A stretch of DNA of 64,000 nt from VRUE01 sp033856195 (GCA_033856195.1 JAWVFL010000086.1:1-64000), one strand, 5' to 3'. Counted from the stretch's first letter, positions 7,257-15,563 are shown. The notes: generated from the sequence alone by a model not told the origin. Translations and numbers: made by a program.

Positions 7257-9848
7257 GTGAATGGCGGGAACCGGGAGGTGGCTTCGGAGGTCGAATGCGA
7301 GCTTGACGCATGGACCAAGCGGGCTGGAGAGCTGCTGCGCGAGGAGTCGAAAGCCTCAGGCCGGGAGATGCTCACCCTCGCCCTGGGGCTGCGAGATGCT
7401 CTGGAGTTCGGTCTGGCCCGAAAGCTGCTTCGGCGGGTTCCGCCCGACAGTCTCTCCGGCAAGGAAGCGATCGTTGCCCGCCAGCAGCACGCGGTCTGCA
7501 CCTACAAGGACCCCGACATCCCCCTTTCCGCCCGGCTCGCCCGCGCGCTCGAGATCCTTGCCGAAGGCGAGGATTTGGCCACCACCGTCAACCAGGAGAC
7601 CCTGGGAATTGCGGGCGCGATCCACAAGCGGAGGTGGGAGACGACGATGCGCGTCGCCGAGCTCGAGCAGTCGCTCCACTACTACCACCGGGGCTTCGAG
7701 CAGGGATTCGACGATCTTGGCTACACGGCTATCAATGCCGCCTTTGTCCTCGATCTGCTGGCTGACACCGAGACGACCAAGCCTGGCTCGTCGGGCGCCG
7801 ACTCGGACGCCGGCGATGCTCCGCGGCGGGCGGAGGCCGACGAGATCCGGCTCGCAGTCGTCGCCGCTCTCACCGCTAAAGCCGGGGAGACACACGATTG
7901 GTGGCTGCGGGCGACCGTCGGCGAAGCGCACTTCGGCCTCGGCCACTACGGCGAGGCCAAGGACTGGCTGGCCTCCTGCGTCGAGCTTGGCGCGCCCGGG
8001 TGGATGATCGAGTCAACGGCGCGTCAGATCGGGGCGCTGGCAATCCTGCGCGCTCGCGACTCCGACGACAAACTGAGGCCCGAGGCGCGCGAAGCGCTCG
8101 GGGCCCTGCTCGGCGATTACCCGGAGGCGATGACGACGGCTTCCGCCGGCAAGGTCGGGGTCGCCCTTTCGGGCGGTGGCTTCCGCGCCTCGCTCTTCCA
8201 CATCGGCCTGCTTGCCCGCCTCGCCGAGCTCGACATGCTGCGCCACGTGGAGGTGCTCTCCTGCGTCTCCGGCGGTTCGATCGTCGGCGCCCACTACTAC
8301 CTCGAGGTCCAGCATCTGCTCGAAGGCAAGCCCGAGGGCGAGATCGGCCGCGACGACTACGTTGAGATCGTCGAGCGGATCGAACGCGACTTCCTCGCCG
8401 GGGTCCAGGAGAACATCCGGACCCGCGTGGTCGGCAACGCGCGATCGAATCTGAAGTCCGCCTTCGATCCAACCTGGACCCGCACCCGCCGCGCCGGCGA
8501 AGAGTACGAAGGGCGGCTATACGCCCGGGTCGGCGACGGCAACAAGGGGCCCCGCCACATGACCGACCTGCTGGTGCAACCGCTCGAGAAGGCCGAAGCC
8601 GAGACTGGGAGCGAGCGCCGGTTCAACCCCAAGCGCGACAACTGGCGGCGGCGCTGCAAGGTGCCGATCTTGGTCCTCAACGCCTCGACCCTGAACACGG
8701 GCCATAACTGGCAGTTCACGGCGAGCTGGATGGGCGAGCCGCCGGCCGTCGTCGACGAGGACATCGACCCGAACACCCGCCTGCGGCGGATGTACTACGA
8801 CGATGCGCCGGAGGATTGGCAGCGGGTGCGCCTTGGTGACGCCGTGGCGGCGTCGGCCTGCGTGCCGGGCCTGTTCGAGCCGCTGGTGCTGGACAAGCTC
8901 TACGAGGGGATGAGCGTCGAATTGGTCGACGGGGGCGTGCACGACAACCAGGGGATCGCCAGTCTGATCGAGCAGGAGTGCAGCGTGATGATCGTCAGCG
9001 ATGCCAGCGGCCAGATCAAACTGCAGGAGGCGCCGGGCCGCGGGCCGATCGCCGTGCCCCTGCGAGCAAGCAGCATCCTCAGCGCTCGCGTCCGCGAGGC
9101 GCAGCTTCGCGACCTGATCGCGCGTCACGCGTCATCTGCGCTGCGCGGGGTGATGATGATCCATCTGCGCAAGGGCCTCAGCGAGCCGCCCACCAACTGG
9201 ATCGGCTGCCGCGACCTCTACGACCCCGCGGACGACGTCACCCACGACCGCCGCGAGACCGGCCATGACGTTCCCGCCGAGATCCAGCGCCTGCTTGCCG
9301 GGATCAGGACCGACCTCGACGGCTTCTCTGACATGGAGGCCTACACGCTGATGCTGAGCGGCTACCGGATGGCCGAGCGTTCCTTCGATCGCGCCATCTC
9401 GGGATTCCCGGTCGACGACTCTCCTCCGCACCGCTGGAAGTTCCTCGCAGTCGCCGGCGCGCTCGAGGAGTCGGACCCGCGCCACGGGCGGCTCCAGCGA
9501 GCGCTCGCGGTCGGTGCCGGACGCTGGCTGAAGGTTTGGCAGCTGTACCCGCCGCTGAAATGGGCCGGGCTCGCCTCGGTCGCGTTCGGGGGCCTCGCGC
9601 TGCTGGTCCTGCTTTGGCTCGGGCGCGGGGCAACGATCCTGACTCCGGGGGCCCTGTTGGCGATCGCCGCGGTGGTCGCGATTGTCTTCGGTCTGACCAA
9701 ATGGCTGGCGCCCCGCCTCGACCTGGTCGGCACCGTGCTCGGGTCTGTTGCCAGCCTCGTCCTGGTGCTCGCCTCTATCCCGGCTTTCGTCCAGCTGCGG
9801 CTGCTCGACCGCCTCTACCTCCGCTACGGACGGGTGGAAGCGGACTGA
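7257..9848 (+). CDS. TRAF-binding/TPR-like domain fused to patatin-like phospholipase with C-terminal membrane helices
   Basis: An 863-residue effector-like protein. Residues 1 to about 290 match the DUF4071/MAP3K TRAFs-binding TPR region (ETLGIAGAIHKRRWE, YYHRGFEQGFDDLGY, INAAFVLDLLA). From about residue 300 a patatin/cPLA2-like hydrolase follows. It has an oxyanion loop LSGGGFRA, a nucleophile elbow SCVSGGS near residue 337 and a catalytic Asp in VDGGVHDNQG near 557. Residues about 765-850 contain two or three membrane helices. The enzyme would cleave membrane lipids once activated. Its stop overlaps the TIR gene's ATG (TGATG). GTG 7257 is used although the ribosome site is weak. Confidence 0.85.
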   Translation: MNGGNREVASEVECELDAWTKRAGELLREESKASGREMLTLALGLRDALEFGLARKLLRRVPPDSLSGKEAIVARQQHAVCTYKDPDIPLSARLARALEILAEGEDLATTVNQETLGIAGAIHKRRWETTMRVAELEQSLHYYHRGFEQGFDDLGYTAINAAFVLDLLADTETTKPGSSGADSDAGDAPRRAEADEIRLAVVAALTAKAGETHDWWLRATVGEAHFGLGHYGEAKDWLASCVELGAPGWMIESTARQIGALAILRARDSDDKLRPEAREALGALLGDYPEAMTTASAGKVGVALSGGGFRASLFHIGLLARLAELDMLRHVEVLSCVSGGSIVGAHYYLEVQHLLEGKPEGEIGRDDYVEIVERIERDFLAGVQENIRTRVVGNARSNLKSAFDPTWTRTRRAGEEYEGRLYARVGDGNKGPRHMTDLLVQPLEKAEAETGSERRFNPKRDNWRRRCKVPILVLNASTLNTGHNWQFTASWMGEPPAVVDEDIDPNTRLRRMYYDDAPEDWQRVRLGDAVAASACVPGLFEPLVLDKLYEGMSVELVDGGVHDNQGIASLIEQECSVMIVSDASGQIKLQEAPGRGPIAVPLRASSILSARVREAQLRDLIARHASSALRGVMMIHLRKGLSEPPTNWIGCRDLYDPADDVTHDRRETGHDVPAEIQRLLAGIRTDLDGFSDMEAYTLMLSGYRMAERSFDRAISGFPVDDSPPHRWKFLAVAGALEESDPRHGRLQRALAVGAGRWLKVWQLYPPLKWAGLASVAFGGLALLVLLWLGRGATILTPGALLAIAAVVAIVFGLTKWLAPRLDLVGTVLGSVASLVLVLASIPAFVQLRLLDRLYLRYGRVEAD

Positions 9849-10495
9849 TGGCTTTCGAGCACGGCTGTTTCATCAGCCACGTCCACGCCAAAGAGGCCCT
9901 GATGCGGGAATTCGTCGACGAGCTCGCGAAAGCGCTGCGGAGCGAGCTCGAGCCATTGATCGGCGACTTCGTCAAGGACACCGTCTACCTGGATGAGGAA
10001 CGCCTCAAGGGTGGCGAAAAATTCAACCTAGCTCTCGCTCGCGCGCTTTGCGCCAGCGCCTGCTGGGTGATGGTCTACGTGCCCCAGTACTTCCGGCGCC
10101 CCTACTGCCAGCGCGAGTTCCGGGCGATGCAGATCCTCGAAGAACGACGCTTGACGGACATTGGGCTGGAACCGCACAAAGGCATGATCATTCCGATCAT
10201 CCTGCGCGGAGAGCGGGAGCGGCTCCCCAACGGGCTCGGCGAAGAGGTCCACTGCCTCGAATTCAGCCGCTTCTCGACCTCGAACAGCGAGATCATCCGG
10301 CACGAGTCGTTCATCGATCAGATCGCCGAGCGCGCGGCTTTCATCGAGGAAGTCTTCCAGCTCGGCAACGGTCTGACCGAGGACTGCAGTCAGTTTTCGA
10401 TCCCTGAGTTGGAGGAGATTCCCGCCGTCGTCGCCCCGAAGCAGGGGTTCCCGGGAAGGCCGGATCCTCCCCCTCAGGAGCAGGATGCCCGATGA
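9848..10495 (+). CDS. TIR-domain protein
   Basis: 215 residues from ATG 9848, which overlaps the patatin stop codon; the longer frame to the left is out of register with that gene. The whole protein is one TIR-type fold: FISHVHAKEALMREFVDELA (first strand and helix), TVYLDEERLKGGEKF (BB-loop region), ACWVMVYVPQYFRRPYCQRE with the Glu in the position of the TIR NADase catalytic residue, and a later strand GMIIPIILRGERE. Bacterial TIR domains often degrade NAD+ or make signalling derivatives. The tail is Pro-rich. Its stop overlaps the start of the next gene (ATGA), implying tight co-expression. Confidence 0.82.
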   Translation: MAFEHGCFISHVHAKEALMREFVDELAKALRSELEPLIGDFVKDTVYLDEERLKGGEKFNLALARALCASACWVMVYVPQYFRRPYCQREFRAMQILEERRLTDIGLEPHKGMIIPIILRGERERLPNGLGEEVHCLEFSRFSTSNSEIIRHESFIDQIAERAAFIEEVFQLGNGLTEDCSQFSIPELEEIPAVVAPKQGFPGRPDPPPQEQDAR

Positions 10496-12000
10496 GCCCA
10501 GAGGGGAAAGTGATCACGTTCTATTCCTACAAGGGAGGGACCGGGCGCACGATGGCCCTCGCCAACACCGGCGTCAAACTCGCCCGCGACCTGACCGACG
10601 GCGGCAGGGTCCTGATGTTGGATTGGGATCTGGAGGCGCCCGGCCTGTGCAGTTTCTTTCCCGAGCTGGAGCTGCCCGATTCCCCGGCGGCGAAGACTCC
10701 TGGGGTGCTCGAGATCTTCGAAGGGCTGGACGCGCTCGTGCGCAAGGCGCCCGCCCTGTCCGAAGAGCTGATGCCCGCGCTCGTGAGGGAGCTCGACCTC
10801 GACCGCTTCATCGTCCCCACCGCCGAGCCCTCCCTCGACCTGATCAGGGCCGGCTACCTCGACGAGAGCTACCGGATGCGGGTCAGTGACTTCGACTGGC
10901 CCGCCCTCTTCGATTCCGCTCCGATGGTGTTCAAGGCTTTCGCCGACGAGCTTGCCTCCCGCTACAGCTACGTCCTGATCGATTCGCGAACGGGCATCTC
11001 CGATGCCGGCGATGTCTGCACGTCGCTGCTGCCGGAGCGGCTGGTGGTTGTGTTCACCCCGAATCAGCAGAGCCTCACCGGCGTGGTCGACCTGGTCCAG
11101 CGTGCAACCACCTACCGCAGCCAGTCTGCCGACCTGCGCCCCCTGATCGTCTTCCCGCTTGCATCCCGAGTCGAGATGAGTGAGGAGGAGCTGCGGCGCC
11201 GGTGGCGCCACGGCGACGACGATGGGACGAAGCTCGGGTACCAGCGTCAGTTCGAGCAGCTCTTTGAGGAGGTCTACGACCTTCCCACATGCCCCCTCGA
11301 GCAGTACTTCGACGAGGTCCAGATTCAGCATGCCGCCCGCTACGCCTACGGCGAGCAGGTGGCTGTGCGCGACGAGCAACCCCACCGCCTCTCGCTGCGG
11401 CGGAGCTACGAGCAGTTCGCCCGGGCCCTGCTCAACCCGAAGGGTCCCTGGAAGTTCGAAAAGGAAGCGACCCCGAGCATCCACCCACGCGACGACGAGA
11501 GGTCCGAAGAAGTCCTCGGGCTGATGCGCCGAGAGTCCAGCGCCCATGGGGAAATGGCCCGCCGGTCGAGGGCACGTAATACCTTCCTGCTCGTAGGCGA
11601 GGTGGCCCTGGCGGTCGCCGCGGTTGTCGGCGCGGCCATCTACTGGATCGTCGAATCGGTCGAACCGGAATCGTCGATCAGCCTCGCGAACGAGGTGCTG
11701 CCGCTGCTGCTCATCGGCGTCATCATCGTCGCCGCTGTCGACTTCTTTCGCCGCATGCTTGCCTTTGACAAACGATATGAGGCCCATGCCCGCGCCGCCA
11801 ACGCGATCAAACGCGAGGCCTCACTATTCGAAAGCAGTGCGCGACCGTATTCGAGGGTCGACGAGCCGACCGCGATGCTCACCGAACGTTTCGAGGGCAT
11901 CCTGACGGAGTACGAGGACGCCATGCTCACGCGGGGGTACTCTCCGCGGATATTCGACCGGCTGAGCTCTGATCGCACGGAGAGGCACCGGTCTGACTGA
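10492..12000 (+). CDS. ParA/MinD-like NTPase (KGGTGRT) fused to a SLATT-like two-helix membrane domain
   Basis: 502 residues. The deviant Walker A KGGTGRT (residues 14-20) has the family signature lysine but Arg in place of the P-loop Lys, followed by LMLDWDLEAPGL and VLIDSRTGISDAG (switch regions). This matches the KGGxGR subgroup of SIMIBI NTPases found in conflict gene clusters. Residues about 360-500 contain two membrane helices, then RYEAHARAANAIKREASLFE and a long helix, the layout of SLATT/DUF4231 effectors, which are thought to perforate membranes. A TIR gene precedes it and a SLOG gene follows 18 bases later. Confidence 0.78.
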   Translation: MSPEGKVITFYSYKGGTGRTMALANTGVKLARDLTDGGRVLMLDWDLEAPGLCSFFPELELPDSPAAKTPGVLEIFEGLDALVRKAPALSEELMPALVRELDLDRFIVPTAEPSLDLIRAGYLDESYRMRVSDFDWPALFDSAPMVFKAFADELASRYSYVLIDSRTGISDAGDVCTSLLPERLVVVFTPNQQSLTGVVDLVQRATTYRSQSADLRPLIVFPLASRVEMSEEELRRRWRHGDDDGTKLGYQRQFEQLFEEVYDLPTCPLEQYFDEVQIQHAARYAYGEQVAVRDEQPHRLSLRRSYEQFARALLNPKGPWKFEKEATPSIHPRDDERSEEVLGLMRRESSAHGEMARRSRARNTFLLVGEVALAVAAVVGAAIYWIVESVEPESSISLANEVLPLLLIGVIIVAAVDFFRRMLAFDKRYEAHARAANAIKREASLFESSARPYSRVDEPTAMLTERFEGILTEYEDAMLTRGYSPRIFDRLSSDRTERHRSD

Positions 12001-12018
12001 GAGCGGGATGATGGCGAC

Positions 12019-12549
12019 GTGATACTCGTCTTTGCCGGACGGCGACCGGGCAGCGATGCCTTCCCCGAAGAGAACGTCGGCGCCGTCGCCGAGCAGGCGC
12101 GCGGGCTGGTCGCCGAGCTGGGGCCGCGGCTGGCGATCGGCAGCGCCGCCGCCGGGGCCGACCTGCTCACCGCCGAGGCCGCGCTGGAGGCCGGGGCCAG
12201 AATCGAGGTCCTGCTCGCGGGCGACAGGGACCGTTTCCGGAGCGAATCGGTGGACGACAAGGGCGCGCCCTGGCCCGAGCGGTTCGACCGGATGCTCGAC
12301 AACCACGCGGTGACGGTGACCGAGGTGGCGCGCGTCGAAGATGCCGACGCCTCCTACCGCGCCGTGACAGCGGCGATCGTTGAGCGGGCCGAGCGGCTCG
12401 CCGAAGAGGGGGAGAGGGTCACCTTGCTGGCACTGAGCAGTCCTCGCGGGGGAAAGGTCGACCACACTGAGGAGCTGGTCGCCCTGGCCAGGGCGCGAGG
12501 CTGGCGGGTCCTGCGCATCGACACCGCCCGCCCGGCGCCGGCGGCCTGA
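12019..12549 (+). CDS. SLOG-type nucleotide-ligand sensor domain protein
   Basis: 176 residues with a single Rossmann-like domain. The start ILVFAGRRPG, the middle RLAIGSAAAGADLLTAEAAL and the following IEVLLAG fit SLOG proteins (SMF/DprA-LOG-like), which recognise nucleotide-derived signals. The second half (VTLLALSSPRGGKVDHTEEL, WRVLRIDTA) closes the sheet. SLOG sensors are typically encoded next to SLATT effectors, as here. It is the last gene of the forward operon and ends 15 bases from the convergent FINCPFD gene. The exact SLOG subfamily is not determined. Confidence 0.7.
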   Translation: MILVFAGRRPGSDAFPEENVGAVAEQARGLVAELGPRLAIGSAAAGADLLTAEAALEAGARIEVLLAGDRDRFRSESVDDKGAPWPERFDRMLDNHAVTVTEVARVEDADASYRAVTAAIVERAERLAEEGERVTLLALSSPRGGKVDHTEELVALARARGWRVLRIDTARPAPAA

Positions 12550-12564
12550 GGAGTTCGGCTCCCG

Positions 12565-13203
12565 CTAGACGGGGACGGCGTTGGCCGCCGCGTGCCAGAC
12601 CTTGATCCAGTCGGGTTCGTCACGCCATTCGAGGTTCAATTGGCGGTACGCGGCGAGGAATTTCGGCAACGCTGTCAATACCTCGGGCAGTGGCGGCGCC
12701 ACCACGGCGTGTTCGAGGGTCTGCAGCCAGGACATCACTCGGGTGCAGACGATCGTCGGTTTGCCATCGTGGCGCTTGAGGTCATAGCCCGCGAGGTCTG
12801 AGGCGAACTGGTTGTAGGGGTGTACCTCCGGGGCCAGGGCCAGCCACTGGTGATCGTTTTCGGAGCTCGTCGTCGCGTAGCCGTTGGCAATCGCCACGCC
12901 GAGCTCGAGCGGCATATTGAAGCGAGCCAGGTTGAAAGCGCCTTCCCCTTGGCAACGGGAGAGGTCGTGAATCGAGTAGAGGCTGTCGCTCATCGCCCGC
13001 AGGATCCTCGTCATCCGCGGTACACCGACGAGTCCGAGGTCATCCGCGGTGCGGGGCAGCAAGCCGCTGCAGACGACGCCGAAGACGATCGCCGCACGGG
13101 CATCGCTGAAGCCTCTGTCGAAGGGGCAGTTGATAAACACGCTGCGCTGACGCGCGTTGGCGCTTTCGAGCAAAGCGGCAAACGTCGATACCGGCGCGCT
13201 CAC
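12565..13203 (-). CDS. FINCPFD-type Rossmannoid protein, possible TIR-related effector
   Basis: 212 residues. The first strand SVFINCPFD is followed by IVFGVVCSGLLPRTA, a second motif YSIHDLSRCQGEG and then LARFNMPLELGVAIA, whose Glu lies where TIR-like and deoxyribosyltransferase-like folds keep a catalytic acid. The combination NCPFD...SIHDLSR...NMPxELG recurs in bacterial hypothetical proteins, but I know of no assigned reaction. The last third is helical and lacks recognisable motifs. It overlaps the preceding TIR-TPR gene by four bases, so the two form a translationally coupled pair convergent with the patatin-SLATT operon. Confidence 0.6.
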   Translation of the reverse strand: MSAPVSTFAALLESANARQRSVFINCPFDRGFSDARAAIVFGVVCSGLLPRTADDLGLVGVPRMTRILRAMSDSLYSIHDLSRCQGEGAFNLARFNMPLELGVAIANGYATTSSENDHQWLALAPEVHPYNQFASDLAGYDLKRHDGKPTIVCTRVMSWLQTLEHAVVAPPLPEVLTALPKFLAAYRQLNLEWRDEPDWIKVWHAAANAVPV

Positions 13204-14171
13204 GTCTGCTGTCGCGCCGCCTTGCGATACGCCGCCACCGTGGGATGGTCCGGGCCCAGCAGGGGCTCGGCCAGGCCCTGCGCGTAGTCGAAGAGCCTCT
13301 GCGCGGACTCGCTGTCGCCGGTGCCCTCGACCGCCTGCCCGGCCCGGAACGCGAGCGCGGCTGTGGTGAACTCATCGACGTCCGATCGAGCACTTTCTCC
13401 CGTGGCGCTGAGAAGGAGCGCCGCCGCCTCGTTCACCCTGCCGACCCGGCTGAGCGCATCGCCGAGGCAGTAGGCGGTGGATACCCGTTCCTGCGGGCTG
13501 ACGGCGGGGCTCTCGACCAGGAGCCGCCGGGCGAGTTCGAGTGGCTCGATCGCGTCCTCGGCGTCCTCGAGGTGCAGTCGGAGCATGCCGACCCTGCCCA
13601 GCAGCCCGGCCAGCCGCTGTCCGTCCCCCGTGGTGCGACCCCGGTCGAGCGCGCGTTCGGCGGCGGCAAGCTCTACTCGCAGCGCCCCCTCCTCGCGCGG
13701 TTGCTCGGCTGCCGTTTGAAGGTCCTGCTCCAGCCGCTCGCTGAGCCCAGACGTGTACTCACGTTGGATGCGTCGGCGGCCCTCCAGCGACTCGAAGACC
13801 ATCGTTATTGCGCGCTCCCATTCATCGCGCCCACCCGACGCATCAGCCGCGAGCGTGTCACGCAGAAACGGCGGCGGCGGCCGATGGCCGAGCTGCACGG
13901 GAATCAACTGCACGTGCGGATCCATCGAGCGCCGCTCCAGCAGTTCGCTCCACTCCAAGCGCCGCCAGGACGAGGGCGGGGTGTCGGTGAGAACGATCAC
14001 CGCGTGTGTCGCCCGGTTCAGCTCCAATCGATGCCGCTCCGCCAGATTCTCGCCGACCTCGAAGTCCTCGGGAGTCCAGGCTCCGATCTCGCGCGCCGCA
14101 AGCCACTCCTTCAGGGCGCGGGCGAATTCCACACCATCCTTTTCGCAGGAGATAAAAATTTGACGATTCAC
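13200..14171 (-). CDS. TIR domain protein with C-terminal TPR-like repeats
   Basis: 323 residues. The TIR domain covers residues 1 to about 130: QIFISCEKDGVEFARALKEW, then WTPEDFEVGENL, AVIVLTDTPPSSW and LEWSELLERR with the conserved acid. After a charged linker, residues about 165-320 are helical hairpins of TPR type (LAGLLGRVGMLRLHLEDAED; STAYCLGDALSRVGRVNEAA; AGQAVEGTGDSESAQRLFDY), likely a partner or target sensor. First gene of the leftward pair with the FINCPFD protein. Its 5' flank is a 138-bp divergent region shared with the YciF-like gene. Confidence 0.8.
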   Translation of the reverse strand: MNRQIFISCEKDGVEFARALKEWLAAREIGAWTPEDFEVGENLAERHRLELNRATHAVIVLTDTPPSSWRRLEWSELLERRSMDPHVQLIPVQLGHRPPPPFLRDTLAADASGGRDEWERAITMVFESLEGRRRIQREYTSGLSERLEQDLQTAAEQPREEGALRVELAAAERALDRGRTTGDGQRLAGLLGRVGMLRLHLEDAEDAIEPLELARRLLVESPAVSPQERVSTAYCLGDALSRVGRVNEAAALLLSATGESARSDVDEFTTAALAFRAGQAVEGTGDSESAQRLFDYAQGLAEPLLGPDHPTVAAYRKAARQQT

Positions 14172-14183
14172 TATTAGAAATCT

Positions 14184-14193
14184 CTCATATGAG
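14184..14193. promoter_or_regulatory. 10-bp palindrome CTCATATGAG upstream of the TIR-TPR gene
   Basis: A perfect palindrome 13 bases upstream of the leftward TIR-TPR start. Such a position could serve an operator or a near-start RNA hairpin. There is no independent support beyond symmetry and placement. Confidence 0.2.
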
Positions 14194-14237
14194 GGTCTGT
14201 CTCGCTCATGGGCATGGTGGCACGCTACGAAGACGGG

Positions 14238-14264
14238 GTTTCGAATTGAGGGGCGTTCGGGTAA
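14238..14264 (+). promoter_or_regulatory. SigB/SigF-type promoter of the YciF-like gene
   Basis: GTTT (14238-14241), a 17-base spacer and GGGTAA (14259-14264) match the GTTT...GGGTA consensus of SigB/SigF general-stress sigma factors. The start codon is 45 bases downstream with a good ribosome site. Three similar sites occur within 3.3 kb. Confidence 0.55.
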
Positions 14265-14309
14265 CTCTCGCCGCTACGCACAAGAACCCCAATGAACGGA
14301 GGAAGCACG

Positions 14310-14876
14310 ATGGCCGACTTGAACGAGCGTGACGCGAAGCTGGTCCAGTACTTGAGCGAGGCCTATGGCAAGGAGCGGGAGCTGGAGACCGCTCTACAGA
14401 CGCACATTGCGATGACGACCAGGGCGCCTTACAAGAAGCGCCTTCGGGAGCATTTGCGGGAGACCAAACGTCACGCGAAGGACGTCGAGCGCCGGATCAA
14501 AAAACTGGGCGGCGGGGGGCAGAAGGCGCAGACCGCGGTCGGTAAGGCAATGGCCGCGGCGAAGGGCCCGCTGCATGCGGTGCGCGGCACGGGCGAGCAG
14601 GAGAAGATGCTCAAGAACGCCAAGACCGAGTACTTCAACGAGCACGAGGAGATCGCCACCTACCTGGCGATCGAGATCCTGGCGGAGAAAGTCGGCGACG
14701 CTGAGACGGCGAAACTTGCCAGGGGGATCAGGCGCGAGGAGGAACGGATGGCGAAATTCCTCGAGGGCCAGATCAAGGCGCTGACCGGCGCGGTCGTCTC
14801 CGAGGCGGTCCCACGGAATCAGCGGGCCGTCAAAGCCAAACGTGCTCGAAAACGAGCCGCCCGTTCTCGCAGCTGA
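14310..14876 (+). CDS. YciF-like ferritin-fold stress protein (DUF892)
   Basis: 188 residues from ATG 14310, placed 7 nt after GGAGG (14298-14302); the ATG at 14292 lacks such a site. Helical throughout, with DUF892 features: DAKLVQYLSEAYGKERELET, LREHLRETKRHAKDVERRIK, NEHEEIATYLAIEILAEKVG and ARGIRREEERMAKFLE, whose Glu/His residues can form a di-iron centre. The C-terminus is a Lys/Arg-rich tail. Members are induced by stress in many bacteria, and a GTTT-N17-GGGTAA promoter precedes this one. Its end overlaps the convergent phosphoesterase by 47 bases. Confidence 0.85.
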   Translation: MADLNERDAKLVQYLSEAYGKERELETALQTHIAMTTRAPYKKRLREHLRETKRHAKDVERRIKKLGGGGQKAQTAVGKAMAAAKGPLHAVRGTGEQEKMLKNAKTEYFNEHEEIATYLAIEILAEKVGDAETAKLARGIRREEERMAKFLEGQIKALTGAVVSEAVPRNQRAVKAKRARKRAARSRS

Positions 14877-15312
14877 GCAGTCCCATCGAGCATCGAGGCG
14901 CGCGACGCCGCTCGGTCGGACTGCCCGGGTTGAAGATCTGGAAGCCGTTCTTCTCCTCATGCAGGGGCAGATGGCTGTGGGCGAATATGACCGCGTCGGC
15001 CTGTGGGAAGCGCGAACGCAGCCGGGCAAGACGGCCTTGCGTCGCACCCGCGTCATGAGTGATGGCGATCGTCCGCCCGCAATGCTCGATTTCCAGCGTG
15101 GACGGCAGCGATCTCTGTAGCGACAGTTCGTCAATATTGCCGCAGACCGCATGAACGGTCGTGCAAAGAACCTTGAGCTCTTCAAGCACGGATGCGCTGG
15201 TCAGGTCGCCGGCATGGATCACAGCCTCCGCACAGGTCAGGATCTCGATGCACCTCTCTGGAAGCCGCCGCCGACCCTTCGGCATATGGGTATCCGCGAC
15301 GATCGCGATCAC
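14830..15312 (-). CDS. YfcE/MJ0936-type metallophosphoesterase
   Basis: 160-residue calcineurin-like phosphoesterase. Metal-binding motifs are in order: VADTHM (D-x-H), HAGDLTS (GD), CGNID (GN-D/H), THDAG and FAHSHLPLHEEKNG (GHSH equivalent, with Ala for the first Gly). It would hydrolyse phosphodiesters or phosphomonoesters in the cytoplasm; the substrate is not predictable. GTG start. It follows a 52-codon ORF after 24 bases, downstream of a stress-type promoter at 15505-15531, and overlaps the convergent YciF-like gene. Confidence 0.85.
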   Translation of the reverse strand: MIAIVADTHMPKGRRRLPERCIEILTCAEAVIHAGDLTSASVLEELKVLCTTVHAVCGNIDELSLQRSLPSTLEIEHCGRTIAITHDAGATQGRLARLRSRFPQADAVIFAHSHLPLHEEKNGFQIFNPGSPTERRRAPRCSMGLLSCENGRLVFEHVWL

Positions 15313-15336
15313 GTTTAAGGCGCCTGTGTCGCGGGG

Positions 15337-15495
15337 TCAGGCGGTTTGCTCAGCGCCGCGAGCCCTGTCGATCGCCGAACTGAGTTCCGCCCGGATCGTA
15401 CGGGCACGGATCGCCCTCATTGCTTCGATCGTCCGCGCAAGCGACGGCGTGGGGCGCGGCCGCAAGGTTGTCCTGGGCTTTGTCTCTCGAGGCAC
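15337..15495 (-). CDS. Small basic protein, 52 residues, hypothetical
   Basis: A GTG-initiated frame encodes a basic peptide starting MPRETKPRTTLRPRPTPSLA and containing the helix-like RTIEAMRAIRARTIRAELSS. Support is positional. The GTG lies 9 bases after the -10 element GGGTAA of a clean GTTT-N17-GGGTAA promoter, so a leaderless or near-leaderless transcript would begin at it. The phosphoesterase follows 24 bases after its stop. No homologue is recognised, and it could instead be a translated leader of the phosphoesterase. Confidence 0.35.
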   Translation of the reverse strand: MPRETKPRTTLRPRPTPSLARTIEAMRAIRARTIRAELSSAIDRARGAEQTA

Positions 15496-15504
15496 CTCCC
15501 TCGC

Positions 15505-15531
15505 TTACCCGTTTATTCGGAACGTTGAAAC
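15505..15531 (-). promoter_or_regulatory. SigB/SigF-type promoter, leftward
   Basis: On the minus strand GTTT (15531-15528), a 17-base spacer and GGGTAA (15510-15505). Downstream lie the 52-residue ORF and the phosphoesterase. The gap from the -10 element to the GTG is 9 bases. Confidence 0.5.
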
Positions 15532-15563
15532 ACTGAACTCAGGGATGTGTGCTTGGTTCACCC

